Origin: Plasmopara viticola
Taxonomy: Eukaryota; Oomycota; Peronosporomycetes; Peronosporales; Peronosporaceae
Direction of reading: 5' to 3'
Assembly (NCBI GenBank): GCA_001695595.3
Contig: MBPM02000153.1
Location: forward strand, 1-64,000
Length of the DNA: 64,000 bases
Both the position numbers and the translations under genes were made by a program. The notes under the pieces were generated by a model. It was not told the DNA's origin. It worked only from the letters and a program-made list of their open reading frames with translations, and made no database searches. This document shows, one piece after another, positions 11,151-23,511 of the stretch (the stretch's first letter is position 1; every line of letters starts with the position of its first letter).

Positions 11151-13492
11151 TCTTCTAGAGCAAGCACATACGCGTTTCAAGCGTAACTGAGCGAGTTCTG
11201 CTCCGTTTGAAGCGTCGACTCTTCCTACGGCCTCAGATACGTTCAACCTAGCATCCAGGACATGCAGACACGCGTTCCGAGCTTAACTGAGCATTTTCTG
11301 CTACATTTGATGCCCCGAATCTTAACTTAGAGAATACTGCTCCATTTGAAGCGCCGACTCTTCTTACGGCCTCAGATACGTTTAACCTAGCCTCCTGGAC
11401 ATGCAGACACGCGTTCCGAGCGTAACTGAGCGTGTTCTGCTCCATTTGAAGCGTCGATTCTTTCTACGGCCTCAGATCCGTCCAATCTAGCTTTGAAGAC
11501 ATGCGGACACGCGTTCGAAGCGAAACTGAGCATGTTCTGCTCCATTTAAAGGGCCAATTCTTCGTACAGCCCCAAATACGTCCCATATAGCTTCCTGGAC
11601 ATGCAGCCACGCGTTTCAGGTAGATCTTAGCAATTGCTGCTCCAATATAAGCGCCGATTCTTCCTACGGCTCAGATACGTCAGAACTAGCTTCCTGAGCA
11701 AGCACATACGCGTTTCAAACGTAACTGAGCGAGTTCTGCTCCGTTTGACGCGTCGACTCTTCCTACGGCCTCAGATACGTTCAACCTAGCCTCCAGGACA
11801 TGCAGACACGCGTTCCGAGCGAAATTGAGCATGTTCTGCTCCATTTGAAGGGCCGATTCTTCCTACAGCCTCAGATACGTCCAATAAAGCTTCCTGGACA
11901 TGCAGCCACGCGTTTTAAGTAGACCTTAGCGATTGCTGCTCCAATAGAAGCGCCGTTGCTTCGTACGGTTCAGATACGTCAAATCAAGCTTCCTGAGATA
12001 CCACATACGTGTTGCAAGCGAAACTTAGCGAGTTCTGCTCCGTTTGGAGCGACCATTCTTCCCACGGCCCCAAATACGTTTATGTTATCTTTCTGTCCAT
12101 GCAGTCCCGCGTTTCTAGAAAAACTTGGCGAATACTGCTCCTAGCCTCCTGGACATGCAGACACGCGTTCCGAGCGTAACTGAGCGTGTTCTGCTCCATT
12201 TGAAGCGTCGATTCTTTCTACGGCCTCAGATCCGTCCAATCTAGCTTTGAAGACATGCGGACACGCGTTCCAAGCGAAACTGAGCATGTTCTGCTCCATT
12301 TAAAGGGCCGATTCTTCGTACAGCCCCAAATACGTCCCATATAGCTTCCTGGACATGCAGCCACGCGTTTCAGGTAGATCTTAGCGATTGCTGCTCCAAT
12401 AGAAGCGCCGATTCTTCCTACGGCTCAGATACGTCAAAAATAGCTTCTTGAGCAAGCACATATGCGTTGCCAGCGTAATTTTGCGGGTTCTGCTCCATTT
12501 GAAGGGCCGATTCTTCTACGACCTCAGATACGTACGTCCAATACAGCTTCCTGGACATGCAACCACGTATTTCAAGTAGAACTTAGCGATTGCCGCTCCA
12601 ATAGAAGCGTCGACTCTTCCTACGGCTCAGATACGTCAAATCTAGCTTCCTAAGCAACCACATACGTGTTGCAAGTGTAAATTAGTGAGTTCTTCTCGGT
12701 TTGAGGCGTCGATTCTTCCTACGGCCTCAGATACGTCCAATACAGCTTCCTGAGCAAGCACAAACGCGTTCCAAACGTAACTTAGCAAGTTCTACTCCGT
12801 TTGAAGCGACGATTCTTCACACGGCCCCAAATACGTTTAATTTATCTTTCTGGCCATGCCGTCCCGCGTTTCTAGCGTAACTTAGCGAATACTGCTCCAT
12901 TTGAAGCGCCGACTCTTCCTACGGCCTCAGGTACGTTCAAGCCTCCAGGACATGCAGACACGCGTTCCGAGCGTAACTGAGCGTGTTCTGCTCCATTTGA
13001 AGCGTCGATTCTTCCTACGGCCTCAGATACGTTCAACCTAGCCTCCAGGAAATGCAGACACGCGTTCCGAGCGAAACCGAGCGTGTTCTGCTCCATTTGA
13101 ATCGTCGATTCTTTCTACGGCCTCAGATCCGTCCAATCTAGCTTTGAGGACATGCGGACACGCGTTCCGAGCTTAACTGAGCATGTTCTGCTCCATTTAA
13201 AGGGCCGATTCTTCCTACAGCCTCAAATACGTCCAATATAGCTTCCTGGACATGCAGCCACGCGTTTCAAGTAGATCTTAGCGATTGCTGCTCTAATAGA
13301 AGCGCCGATTCTTCCTACGGCTCAGATACGTCAAAAATAGCTTCTTGAGCAAGCACATATGCGTTGCAAGCGTAATTTTGCGGGTTCTGCTCCATTTGAA
13401 GGGCCGATTCTTCTACAACCTCAGATTCGTACGTCCAATACAGCTTCCTGGACATGCAACCACGCATTTCAAGTAGAACTTAGCGATTGCTG
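11150..13492. repeat. Transition to second satellite subfamily
   Basis: From about 11.15 kb the type-1 monomers change from cgcgttccaaccg to cgcgtttcaagcgtaactga or to catatgcgttgccagcg, and the gcttgctgagcaagc dyad disappears. T-rich monomers (tttattttatctttctg) first appear near 12,079. The part around 12,462-12,650 is repeated around 13,359-13,550, offset 897 bp (nine monomers). All sequence is satellite. Confidence 0.85.
12130..12160. other. Out-of-register junction
   Basis: At about 12,141 a monomer tail ending gaatactgctc joins ctagcctcctgg directly, skipping roughly 45 bp of link and head. Downstream, 12,142-12,420 copies 11,390-11,667 at an offset of 753 bp, which is not a whole number of monomers. 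The only shared bases at the join are a few of ctcc, so this looks like an illegitimate or microhomology-based join rather than ordinary unequal exchange. Confidence 0.7.
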
Positions 13493-14625
13493 CTCCAAAA
13501 GAAGCGCCGATCCTTCCTACGGCTCAGACACGTCAATCTCGCTTCCTGAGAAGGCACATACGCGTTTCAAGCGTAACCGAGCGATTTCTGCTCCATTTGA
13601 AGCGTCTACTCTTCCTACGGCCTCAGATACGTCAAATCTAGCTTCCTGAGCAAGCACATACGCGTTTCAAGCGTAAATGAGCGAGTTCTGCTCCGTTTGA
13701 AGCGTCGACTCTTCCTACAGCCTCAGATACGTTCAACCTAGCCTCCAGGACATGCAGACACGCGTTCCGAGCGAAATTGAGCATGTTCTGCTCCATTTGA
13801 AGGGCCGATTCTTCCTACAGCCTCAGATACGTCCAATATACCTTCCTGGACATGCAACCACGCATTTCAAGTAGAACTTAGCGATTGCTGCTCCAAAAGA
13901 AGCGCCGATCCTTCCTACGGCTCAGACACGTCAATCTCGCTTCCTGAGAAGGCACATACGCGTTTCAAGCGTAACGAGCGATTTCTGCTCCATTTGAAGC
14001 GTCTACTCTTCCTACGGCCTCAGATACGTCAAATCTAGCTTCCTGAGCAAGCACATACGCGTTTCAAGCGTAAATGAGCGAGTTCTGCTCCGTTTGAAGC
14101 GTCGACTCTTCCTACGGCCTCAGATACGTTCAACCTAGCCTCCAGGACATGCAGACACGCGTTTCGAGCGAAATTGAGCATGTTCTGCTCCATTTGAAGG
14201 GCCGATTCTTCCTACAGCCTCAAATGCGTCCAATATAGCTTCCTGGACATGCAGCCACGCGTTTCAAGCAGATCTTAGCGATTGCTGCTCCAAAAGAAGC
14301 GCCGATCCTTCCTACGGCTCAGACACGTCAATCTCGCTTCCTGAGAAGGCACATACGCGTTTCAAGCGTAACCGAGCGGGTTCTGCTCCATTTGAAGCGT
14401 CGACTCTTCCTACGGCCTCAGATAGGTCAAATCTAGCTTCCTGAGCGAGCACATACGCGTTTCAAGCGTAACTGAGCGAGTTCTGCTCCGTTTGAAGCGT
14501 CGACTCTTCCTACGGCCTCAGATACGTTCAACCTAGCCTCCAGGACATGCAGACACGGGTTCCGAGTGAAACTGAGCATGTTCTGCTCCATTTGAAGGGC
14601 CGAATCTTCGTACAGCCTCAGATAC
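13493..14625. repeat. 4-monomer HOR, three copies of ~398 bp
   Basis: The marker ctccaaaagaagcgccgatc begins at 13,493, 13,891 and 14,288 (spacings 398 and 397). Each unit has, in order, a type-3 tail, a monomer with gacacgtcaatctcgcttcc, a type-1 monomer, a type-2 monomer (cctccaggacatgcag) and a further type-3 head. The copies differ at only a few bases. The array returns to irregular order near 14,625. Confidence 0.88.
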
Positions 14626-17600
14626 GTCAAATCTAGCTTCCTGAGCAAGCTCATACGCGTTGCAAGCGTAACTGAGCGAGTTCTGCTCCGTTTGAAGCGT
14701 CGACTCTTCCTACGGCCTCAGATACGTTCAACCTAGCCTCCAGGACATGCAGACACGCGTTCCGAGCGAAATTGAGCATGTTCTGCTCCATTTGAAGGGC
14801 TGATTCTTCCTACGGCCTCAGATACGTCCAATATAGCTTCCCGGACATGCAACCACGCGTTTTAAGTAGAACTTAGCGATTGCTGCTCCAATAGAAGCGC
14901 CGTTTCTTCCTACGGCTTAGATACGTCAAATCTAGCTTCCTGAGCAACCACAAACGTGTTGCAAGCGAAACTTAGCGAGTTCTGCTCCGTTTGAAGCGAC
15001 GATTCTTCCCACGGCCCCAAATACGTTTATTTTATCTTTCTGGCCATGCAGTCCCGTGTTTCTAGCGTAACTTAGCGAATACTGCTCCATTTGAAGCGCC
15101 GACTCTTCCTACGGCCTCAGATACGTTCAGCCTAGCCTCCAGGAAATAGCGACACACGTTTCGAGCTTAACTGAGCATGTTCTGCTCCATTTAAAGGGCC
15201 GATTCTTCCTACAGCCTCAGATACGTCCAATATAGCTTCCTGGACATGCAGCCACGCGTTTCATGTAGATCTTAGCGATTGCTGCTCCGATAGAAGCGCC
15301 GATTCTTCCTATGGCTCAGATACGTCAAAAATAGCTTCTTGAGCAAGCACATATGCGTTGCCAGCGTAATTTTGCGGGTTCTGCTTCATTTGAAGGGCCG
15401 ATCCTTCTACAACCTTAGATTCGTACGTCCAATACAGCTTCCTGGACATGCAACCACGCATTTCAAGTAGAACTTAGCGATTGCTGCTCCAAAAGAATCG
15501 CCGATCCTTCCTACGGCTGAGACACGTAAATCTCGCTTCCTGAGAAGGCACATACGCGTTTCAAGCGTAACCGAGCGGGTTCTGCTCGATTTGAAGCGTC
15601 GACTCTTCCTACGGCCTCAGATACGTTCTACCTAGCCTCCAGGACATGCAGACACGCGTTCCGAGCGAAACTGAGCATGTTCTGCTCCATTTGAAGCGAC
15701 GATTCTTCCTACAGCCTCAGATACGTCCAATATAGCTTCCTGGACATGCAGCCACGCGTTTCAGGTAGATCTTAGCGATTGCTGCTCCAATAGAAGCGCC
15801 GATTCTTCCTACGGCTCAGATACGTCAAATCTAGCTTGCTGAGCGAGCACATACGCGTTCCAACTGTAACTTAGCGAGTTCTGCTCCGTTTGGAGCGCCG
15901 ATTCTTCCTACGGCCTCAGATACGTCCAATACAGCTTCCTGAGCAAGCGCAAACGCGTTCCAAACGTAACTTTGCAAGTTCTACTCCGTTTGAAGCGACG
16001 ATTCTTCACACGGCCCCAAATACGTTTAATTTATCTTTCTGGCCATGCCGTCCCGCGTTTCTAGCGTAATTTAGCGAATACTGCTCCATTTGAAGCGCCG
16101 ACCCTTCCTACGGCCTCAGGTACGTTCAAGCCTCCAGGACATGCAGACACGCGTTCCGAGCGAAACTGAGCGTGTTCTGCTCCATTTGAAGCGTCGATTT
16201 TTTCTACGGCCTCAGATCCGTCCAATCTAGCTAAGAGGACATGCAGACACGCGTTCCGAGCTTAACTGAGCATGTTCTGCTCCATTTAAAGCGCCGATTC
16301 TTCCTACGGCTCAGATACGTCAAAAATAGCTTCTTGAGCAAGCACATATGCGTTGCCAGCGTAATTTTGCGGTTCTGCTTTATTTGAAGGGCCGATTCTT
16401 CTACAACCTCAGATTCGTACGTCCAATACAGCTTCCTGGACATGCAACCACGCATTTCAAGTAGTACTTAGCGATTGCTGCTCCAAAAGAAGCGCCGATC
16501 CTTCCTACGGCTCCGACACGTCAATTTCGCTTCCTTAGAAGGCACATACGCGATTCAAGCGTAACCGAGCGGGTTCTGCACCGTTTGAAGCGTCGACTCT
16601 TTCTACGGCCTCAGATCCGTCCAATCTAGCTTGGAGAACATGCGGACACGCGTTCCGAGCTTTACTGAGCATGTTCTGCTCCAATAGAAGCGCCGATTCT
16701 TCCTACGGCTCAGATACGTCAAAAATAGCTTCTTGAGCAAGCACATATGCGTTGCCAGCGTAATTTTGCGGGTTCTGCTCCATTTGAAGGGGCCGATTTT
16801 TCTACAACCTCAGATTCGTACGTCCAATACAGCTTCCTGGACATGCAACCACGCATTTCAAGTAAACCTTAGCGATTGCTGCTCCAAAAGAAGCGCCGAT
16901 CCTTCCTACGGCTCCGACACGTCAATCTCGCTTCCTTAGAAGGCACATACGCGTTTCAAGCGTAACCGAGCGGGTTCTGCTCCGTTTGAAGCGTCGACTC
17001 TTCCTACGGCCTCAGATACGTTCAACCTAGCCTCCAGGACATGCAGACACGCGTTCCGAGCGTAACTGAGCGTGTTCCGCTCCATTTGAAGCGTCGATTT
17101 TTTCTACGGCCTCAGATCCGTTCAATCTAGCTTTGAGGACATGCGGACACGCGTTCCGAGCTTAACTGAGCATGTTCTGCTCCATTTAAAGGGCCGATTC
17201 TTCCTACAGCCTCAGAAACGTCCAATATAGCTTCCTGGATATGCAGCCACGCGTTTCAAGTAGATCTTAGCGATTGCTGCTCCGATAGAAGCGCCGATTC
17301 TTCCTATGGCTCAGATACGTCAAAAATAGCTTCTTGAGCAAGCACATATGCGTTGCCAGCGTAATTTTGCGGGTTCTGCTTCATTTGAAGGGCCGATTCT
17401 TCTACAACCTTAGATTCGTACGTCCAATACAGCTTCCTGGACATGCAACCACGCATTTCAAGTAGAACTTAGCGATTGCTGCTCCAAAAGAAGCGCCGAT
17501 CCTTCCTACGGCTCAGACACGTCAATCTCGCTTCCTGAGAAGGCACATACGCGTTTCAAGCGTAGCCGAGCGGGTTCTGCTCCATTTGAAGCGTCGACTC

Positions 17601-18179
17601 TTCCCACGGCCTCAGATACGTCAAATCTGGCTTCCTGAGCAAGCACATACGCGTTTCAAGCGTAACTGAGCGAGTTCTGCTCCGTTTGAAGCGTCCACTC
17701 TTCCTACGGCCTCAGATACGTTCAACCTAGCCTCCAGGACATGCAGACACGCGTTCAGAGCGAAACTGAGCGTGTTCTGCTCCATTTGAAGCGTCGATTT
17801 TTTCTACGGCCTCAGATCCGTCCAATCTAGCTTGGAGGACATGCGGACACGCGTTCCGAGCTTAACTGAGCATGTTCTGCTCCATTTAAAGCGCCGATTC
17901 TTCCTACAGCCTCAGATACGTCCAATATAGCTTCCTGGATATGCAGCCACGCGTTTCAAGTAGATCTTAGCGATTGCTGCTCCGATAGAAGCGCCGATTC
18001 TTCCTATGGCTCAGATACGTCAAAATAGCTTCTTGAGCAAGCACATATGCGTTGCCAGCGTAATTTTGCGGGTTCTGCTTCATTTGAAGGGCCGATTCTT
18101 CTACAACCTTAGATTCGTACGTCCAATACAGCTTCCTGGACATGCAACCACGCATTTCAAGTAGAACTTAGCGATTGCT
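14626..18179. repeat. Satellite, mixed HORs of 4 and 7 monomers
   Basis: The pair of monomers carrying catatgcgttgccagcgtaa lies at 16,333 and 16,733, exactly 400 bp apart. Further on, tccgatagaagcgccgattc is at 17,281 and 17,981 (700 bp, seven monomers), with an earlier relative near 15,286. T-rich monomers are at 15,026 and 16,025. The stretch contains only satellite. Confidence 0.85.
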
Positions 18180-19000
18180 GCTCCAAAAGAAGCGCCGATC
18201 CTTCCTACGGCTGAGACACGTAAATCTCGCTTCCTGAGAAGGCACATACGCGTTTCAAGCGTAGCGAGCGGGTTCTGCTCCATTTGAAGCGTCGACTCTT
18301 CCTACGGCCTCAGATACGTCAAATCTAGCTCCCTGAGCAAGCATATACGCGTTTCAAGCGTAACTGAGCGAGTTCTGCTCCGTTTGAAGCGTCGACTCTT
18401 CCTACGGCCTCAGATACGTTCAACCTAGCCTCCAGGACATGCAGACACGCGATCCGAGCGAAACTGAGCATGTTCTGCTCCATTTGAAGCGACGATTCTT
18501 CCTACAGCCTCAGATACGTCCAATATTGCTTCCTGGACATGCAGCCACGCGTTTCAGGTAGATCTTAGCGATTGCTGCTCCAATAGAAGCGCCGATTCTT
18601 CCTACGGCTCAGATACGTCAAAAATAGCTTCTTGAGCAACCACAAACGTGTTGCTAGCGTGCGGGTTCTGCTCCATTTGAAGGGCCGATTCTTCTACGAC
18701 CTCAGATACGTACGTCCAATACAGCTTCCTGGACATGCAACCACGTATTTCAAGTAGAGCTTAGCGATTGCTGCTCCAATAAAAGCGTCGACTCTTCCTA
18801 CAGCTCCGATACGTCAAATCTAGCTTCCTAAGCAACCACATACGTGTTGCAAGCGTAACTTAGTGAATTCTTCTCCGTTTGAGGCGCCGATTCTTCCTAC
18901 GGCCTCAGATACGTCCAATACAGCTTCCTGAGCAAGCACAAACGCGTTCCAAGCGTAACTTAGCAAGTTCTACTCCGTTTGAAGCGACGATTCTTCACAC

Positions 19001-19100
19001 GGCCCCAAATACGTTTATTTTATCTTTCTGGCCATGCAGTCCCGCGTTTCTAGCGTAACTTAGCGAATACTGCTCCATTTGAAGCGCCGACTCTTCCTAC
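19001..19100. repeat. T-rich monomer variant, example of 13 copies
   Basis: This variant has the head ggccccaaatacgtttattt and tatctttctggccatgcagt, then cccgcgtttctagcg. Copies start (at the tttat box) at about 12,079, 12,836, 15,026, 16,025, 19,014, 21,838, 28,780, 29,964, 32,255, 34,946, 38,913, 39,710 and 40,209. None was seen before 12 kb or after 40.3 kb; weaker relatives are near 47,090 and 58,920. It is the most A/T-rich segment of the monomer family, and nearly always follows a gaagcgacgattcttc link, so it travels as part of larger units. Confidence 0.85.
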
Positions 19101-20082
19101 GGCCTCAGATACGTTCAACCTAGCCTCCAGGACATGCAGACACGCGTTCCGAGCGAAACTGAGCGTGTTCTGCTCCATTTGAAGCGTCGATTTTTTCTAC
19201 GGCCTCAGATCCGTCCAATCTAGCTTCGAGGACATGCGGACACGCGTTCCGAGCTTAACTGAGCATGTTCTGCTCCATTTAAAGCGCCGATTCTTCCTAC
19301 GGCTCAGATACGTCAAAAATAGCTTCTTGAGCAAGCACATATGCGTTGCCAGCGTAATTTTGCGGGTTCTGCTCCATTTGAAGGGCCGATTTTTCTACAA
19401 CCTCAGATTCGTACGTCCAATACAGCTTCCTGGACATGCAACCACGCATTTCAAGTAGTACTTAGTGATTGCTGCTCCAAAAGAAGCGCCGATCCTTCCT
19501 ACGGCTCCGACACGTCAATTTCGCTTCCTTAGAAGGCACATACGCGATTCAAGCGTAACCGAGCGGGTTCTGCACCGTTTGAAGCGTCGACTCTTTCTAC
19601 GGCCTCAGATCCGCCCAATCTAGCTTGGAGGACATGCGGACACGCGTTCCGAGCTTTACTGAGCATGTTCTGCTCCAATAGAAGCGCCGATTCTTCCTAC
19701 GGCTCAGATACGTCAAAAATAGCTTCTTGAGCAAGCACATATGCGTTGCCAGCGTAATTTTGCGGGTTCTGCTCCATTTGAAGGGCCGATTCTTCTACAA
19801 CCTCAGATTCGTACGTCCAATACAGGTTCCTGGACATGCAACCACGCATTTCAAGTAGTACTTAGCGATTGCTGCTCCAAAAGAAGCGCCGATCCTTCCT
19901 ACGGCTCCGACACGTCAATCTCGCTTCCTTAGAAGGCACATACGCGTTTCAAGCGTAACGAGCGGGTTCTGCTCCGTTTGAAGCGTCGACTCTTCCTACG
20001 GCCTCAGATACGTTCAACCTAGCCTCCAGGACATGCAGACACGCGTTCCGAGCGTAACTGAGCGTGTTCCGCTCCATTTGAA

Positions 20083-20155
20083 GCGTCGCTTTCTACGAGA
20101 TTTCTCTAGCTTTGAGGACATGCCTCAGATACGTCTGCAATATCAGCTTCCCTGG
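20083..20155. other. Scrambled monomer
   Basis: Between gaagcgtcgct and ctggacatgcagccac the usual order breaks down. A link fragment, a short ctctagctttgaggacatg piece and a second head (cctcagatacgtctg) follow each other with small extra bases, and about one monomer length is missing compared with 17,100-17,250. It is either a multiple-breakpoint rearrangement or poor local consensus. Confidence 0.65.
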
Positions 20156-20400
20156 ACATGCAGCCACGCGTTTCAAGTAGATCCTAGCGATTGCTGCTCC
20201 GATAGAAGCGCCGATTCTTCCTATGGCTCAGATACGTCAAAATAGCTTCTTGAGCAAGCACATATGCGTTGCCAGCGTAATTTTGCGGGTTCTGCTTCAT
20301 TTGAAGGGCCGATTCTTTTACAACCTTAGATTCGTACGTCCAATACAGCTTCCTGGACATGCAACCACGCATTTCAAGTAGAACTTAGCGATTGCTGCTC

Positions 20401-21600
20401 CAAAAGAAGCGCCGATCCTTCCTACGGCTGAGACACGTAAATCTCGCTTCCTGAGAAGGCACATACGCGTTTCAAGCGTAACCGAGCGGGTTCTGCTCCA
20501 TTTGAAGCGTCGACTCTTCCTACGGCCTCAGATACGTCAAATCTAGCTCCCTGAGCAAGCATATACGCGTTTCAAGCGTAACTGAGCGAGTTCTGCTCCG
20601 TTTGAAGCGTCGACTCTTCCTACGGCCTCAGATACGTTCAACCTAGCCTCCAGGACATGCAGACACGCGTTCCGAGCGAAACTGAGCGTGTTCTGCTCCA
20701 TTTGAAGCGACGATTCTTCCTACAGCCTCAGATACGTCCAATATTGCTTCCTGGACATGCAGCCACGCGTTTCAGGTAGATCTTAGCGATTGCTGCTCCA
20801 ATAGAAGCGCCGATTCTTCCTACGGCTCAGATACGTCAAAAATAGCTTCTTGAGCAACCACAAACGTGTTGCCAGCGTAATTTTGCGGGTTCTGCTCCAT
20901 TTGAAGGGCCGATTCTTCTACGACCTCAGATACGTACGTCCAATACAGCTTCCTGGACATGCAACCACGTATTTCAAGTAGAGCTTAGCGATTGCTGCTC
21001 CAATAGAAGCGCCGATCCTTCCTACGGCTGAGACACGTAAATCTCGCTTCCTGAGAAGGCACATACGCGTTTCAAGCGTAACCGAGCGGGTTCTGCTCCA
21101 TTTGAAGCGTCGACTCTTCCTACGGCCTCAGATACGTCAAATCTAGCTCCCTGAGCAAGCATATACGCGTTTCAAGCGTAACTGAGCGAGTTCTGCTCCG
21201 TTTGAAGCGTCGACTCTTCCTACGGCCTCAGATACGTTCAACCTAGCCTCCAGGACATGCAGACACGCGTTCCGAGCGAAACTGAGCGTGTTCTGCTCCA
21301 TTTGAAGCGACGATTCTTCCTACAGCCTCAGATACGTCCAATATTGCTTCCTGGACATGCAGCCACGCGTTTCAGGTAGATCTTAGCGATTGCTGCTCCA
21401 ATAGAAGCGCCGATTCTTCCTACGGCTCAGATACGTCAAAAATAGCTTCTTGAGCAACCACAAACGTGTTGCCAGCGTAATTTTGCGGGTTCTGCTCCAT
21501 TTGAAGGGCCGATTCTTCTACGACCTCAGATACGTACGTCCAATACAGCTTCCTGGACATGCAACCACGTATTTCAAGTAGAGCTTAGCGACTGCTGCTC
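20401..21600. repeat. 6-monomer tandem duplication, 2 x 600 bp
   Basis: 20,401-21,000 and 21,001-21,600 are an exactly 600 bp-spaced pair that reads almost identically throughout. The differences I see are a few single bases, for example caaaagaagc versus caatagaagc at the start and gcgattgctg versus gcgactgctg at the end. Related single copies begin near 18,183 and 23,101. The near identity suggests a recent duplication. Confidence 0.92.
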
Positions 21601-22800
21601 CAATAGAAGCGTCGACTCTTCCTACGGCTCAGATACGTCAAATCTAGCTTCCTAAGCAACCACATACGTGTTGCAAGCGTAACTTAGTGAATTCTTCTCC
21701 GTTTGAGGCGCCGATTCTTCCTACGGCCTCAGATACGTCCAATACAGCTTCCTGAGCAAGCACAAACGCGTTCCAAGCGTAACTTAGCAAGTTCTACTCC
21801 GTTTGAAGCGACGATTCTTCACACGGCCCCAAATACGTTTATTTTATCTTTCTGGCCATGCAGTCCCGCGTTTCTAGCGTAACTTAGCGAATACTGCTCC
21901 ATTTGAAGCGCCGACTCTTCCTACGGCCTCAGATACGTTCAACCTAGCCTCCAGGACATGCAGACACGATTTCCGAGCGAAACTGAGCGTGTTCTGCTCC
22001 ATTTGAAGCGTTGATTCTTTCTACGGCCTCAGATCCGTCCAATCTAGCTTTGAGGACATGCGGACACGCGTTCCGAGCTTAACTGAGCATGTTCTGCTCC
22101 ATTTAAAGCGCCTATTCTTCCTACGGCTCAGATACGTCAAAAATAGCTTCTTGAGCAAGCACATATGCGTTGCCAGCGTAATTTTGCGGGTTCTGCTCCA
22201 TTTGAAGGGCCGATTCTTCTACAACCTCAGATTCGTACGTCCAATACAGCTTCCTGGACATGCAACCACGCGTTTCAAGTAGTACTTTGCGATTGCTGCT
22301 CCAAAAGAAGCGCCGATCCTTCCTACGGCTCCGACACGTCAATTTCGCTTCCTTAGAAGGCACATACGCGATTCAAGCGTAACCGAGCGGGTTCTGCACC
22401 GTTTCAAGCGTCGACTTTTTCTACGGCTTCAGATCCGTCCAATCTAGCTTGGAGGACATGCGGACACGCGTTTCGAGCTTTACTGAGCATGTTCTGCTCC
22501 AATAGAAGCGCCGATTCTTCCTACGGCTCAGATACGTCAAAAATAGCTTCTTGAGTAAGCACATATGCGTTGCCAGCGTAATTTTGCGGGTTCTGCTCCA
22601 TTTGAAGGACCGATTTTTCTACAACCTCAGATTCGTACGTCCAATACAGCTTCCTGGACATGCAACCACGCATTTCAAGTAGTACTTAGCGATTGCTGCT
22701 CCAAAAGAAGCGCCGATCCTTCCTACGGCTCCGACACGTCAATCTCGCTTCCTTAGAAGGCACATACGCGTTTCAAGCGTAACCGAGCGGGTTCTGCTCC

Positions 22801-23511
22801 ATTTGAAGCGTTGATTCTTTCTACGGCCTCAGATCCGTCCAATCTAGCTTTGAGGACATGCGGACACGCGTTCCGAGCTTAACTGAGCATGTTCTGCTCC
22901 ATTTAAAGCGCCTATTCTTCCTATGGCTCAGATACGTCAAAAATAGCTTCTTGAGCAAGCACATATGCGTTGCCAGCGTAATTTTGCGGGTTCTGCTTCA
23001 TTTGAAGGGCCGATTCTTTTACAACCTTAGATTCGTACGTCCAATACAGCTTCCTGGACATGCAACCACGCATTTCAAGTAGAACTTAGCGATTGCTGCT
23101 CCAAAAGAAGCGCCGATCCTTCCTACGGCTGAGACACGTAAATCTCGCTTCCTGAGAAGGCACATACGCGTTTCAAGCGTAACCGAGCGGGTTCTGCTCC
23201 ATTTGAAGCGTCGACTCTTCCTACGGCCTCAGATACGTCAAATCTAGCTCCCTGAGCAAGCATATACGCGTTTCAAGCGTAACTGAGCGAGTTCTGCTCC
23301 GTTTGAAGCGTCGACTCTTCCTACGGCCTCAGATACGTTCAACCTAGCCTCCAGGACATGCAGACACGCGTTCCGAGCGAAACTGAGCGTGTTCTGCTCC
23401 ATTTGAAGCGACGATTCTTCCTACAGCCTCAGATACGTCCAATATTGCTTCCTGACATGCAGCCACGCGTTTCAGGTAGATCTTAGCGATTGCTGCTCCA
23501 ATAGAAGCGCC
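22801..23511. repeat. Satellite continuing the 20-22 kb subfamily
   Basis: About seven monomers resembling 20,240-20,800, including the gagacacgtaaatctcgctt monomer near 23,131. It ends at about 23,511, where the sequence switches abruptly to the divergent 2.57 kb block. No other content. Confidence 0.85.

Larger units (their letters stand above)
18180..22800. repeat. Super-repeat with ~2.82 kb offset
   Basis: About 1.78 kb starting near 18,180 is repeated starting near 21,000. The offset is 2,817 bp at the left end and 2,824 bp further right; the shift comes from a short deletion at about 18,656 in the first copy. Matching landmarks are the T-rich monomer (19,014 and 21,838), tacgtgttgcaagcg (18,841 and 21,665) and the 400 bp-spaced ttgccagcg pair (19,327/19,727 and 22,151/22,551). 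An older relative of that pair lies 2,994 bp upstream of 19,327. Inside the super-repeat, 20,401-21,600 is itself a tandem pair. Confidence 0.85.
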
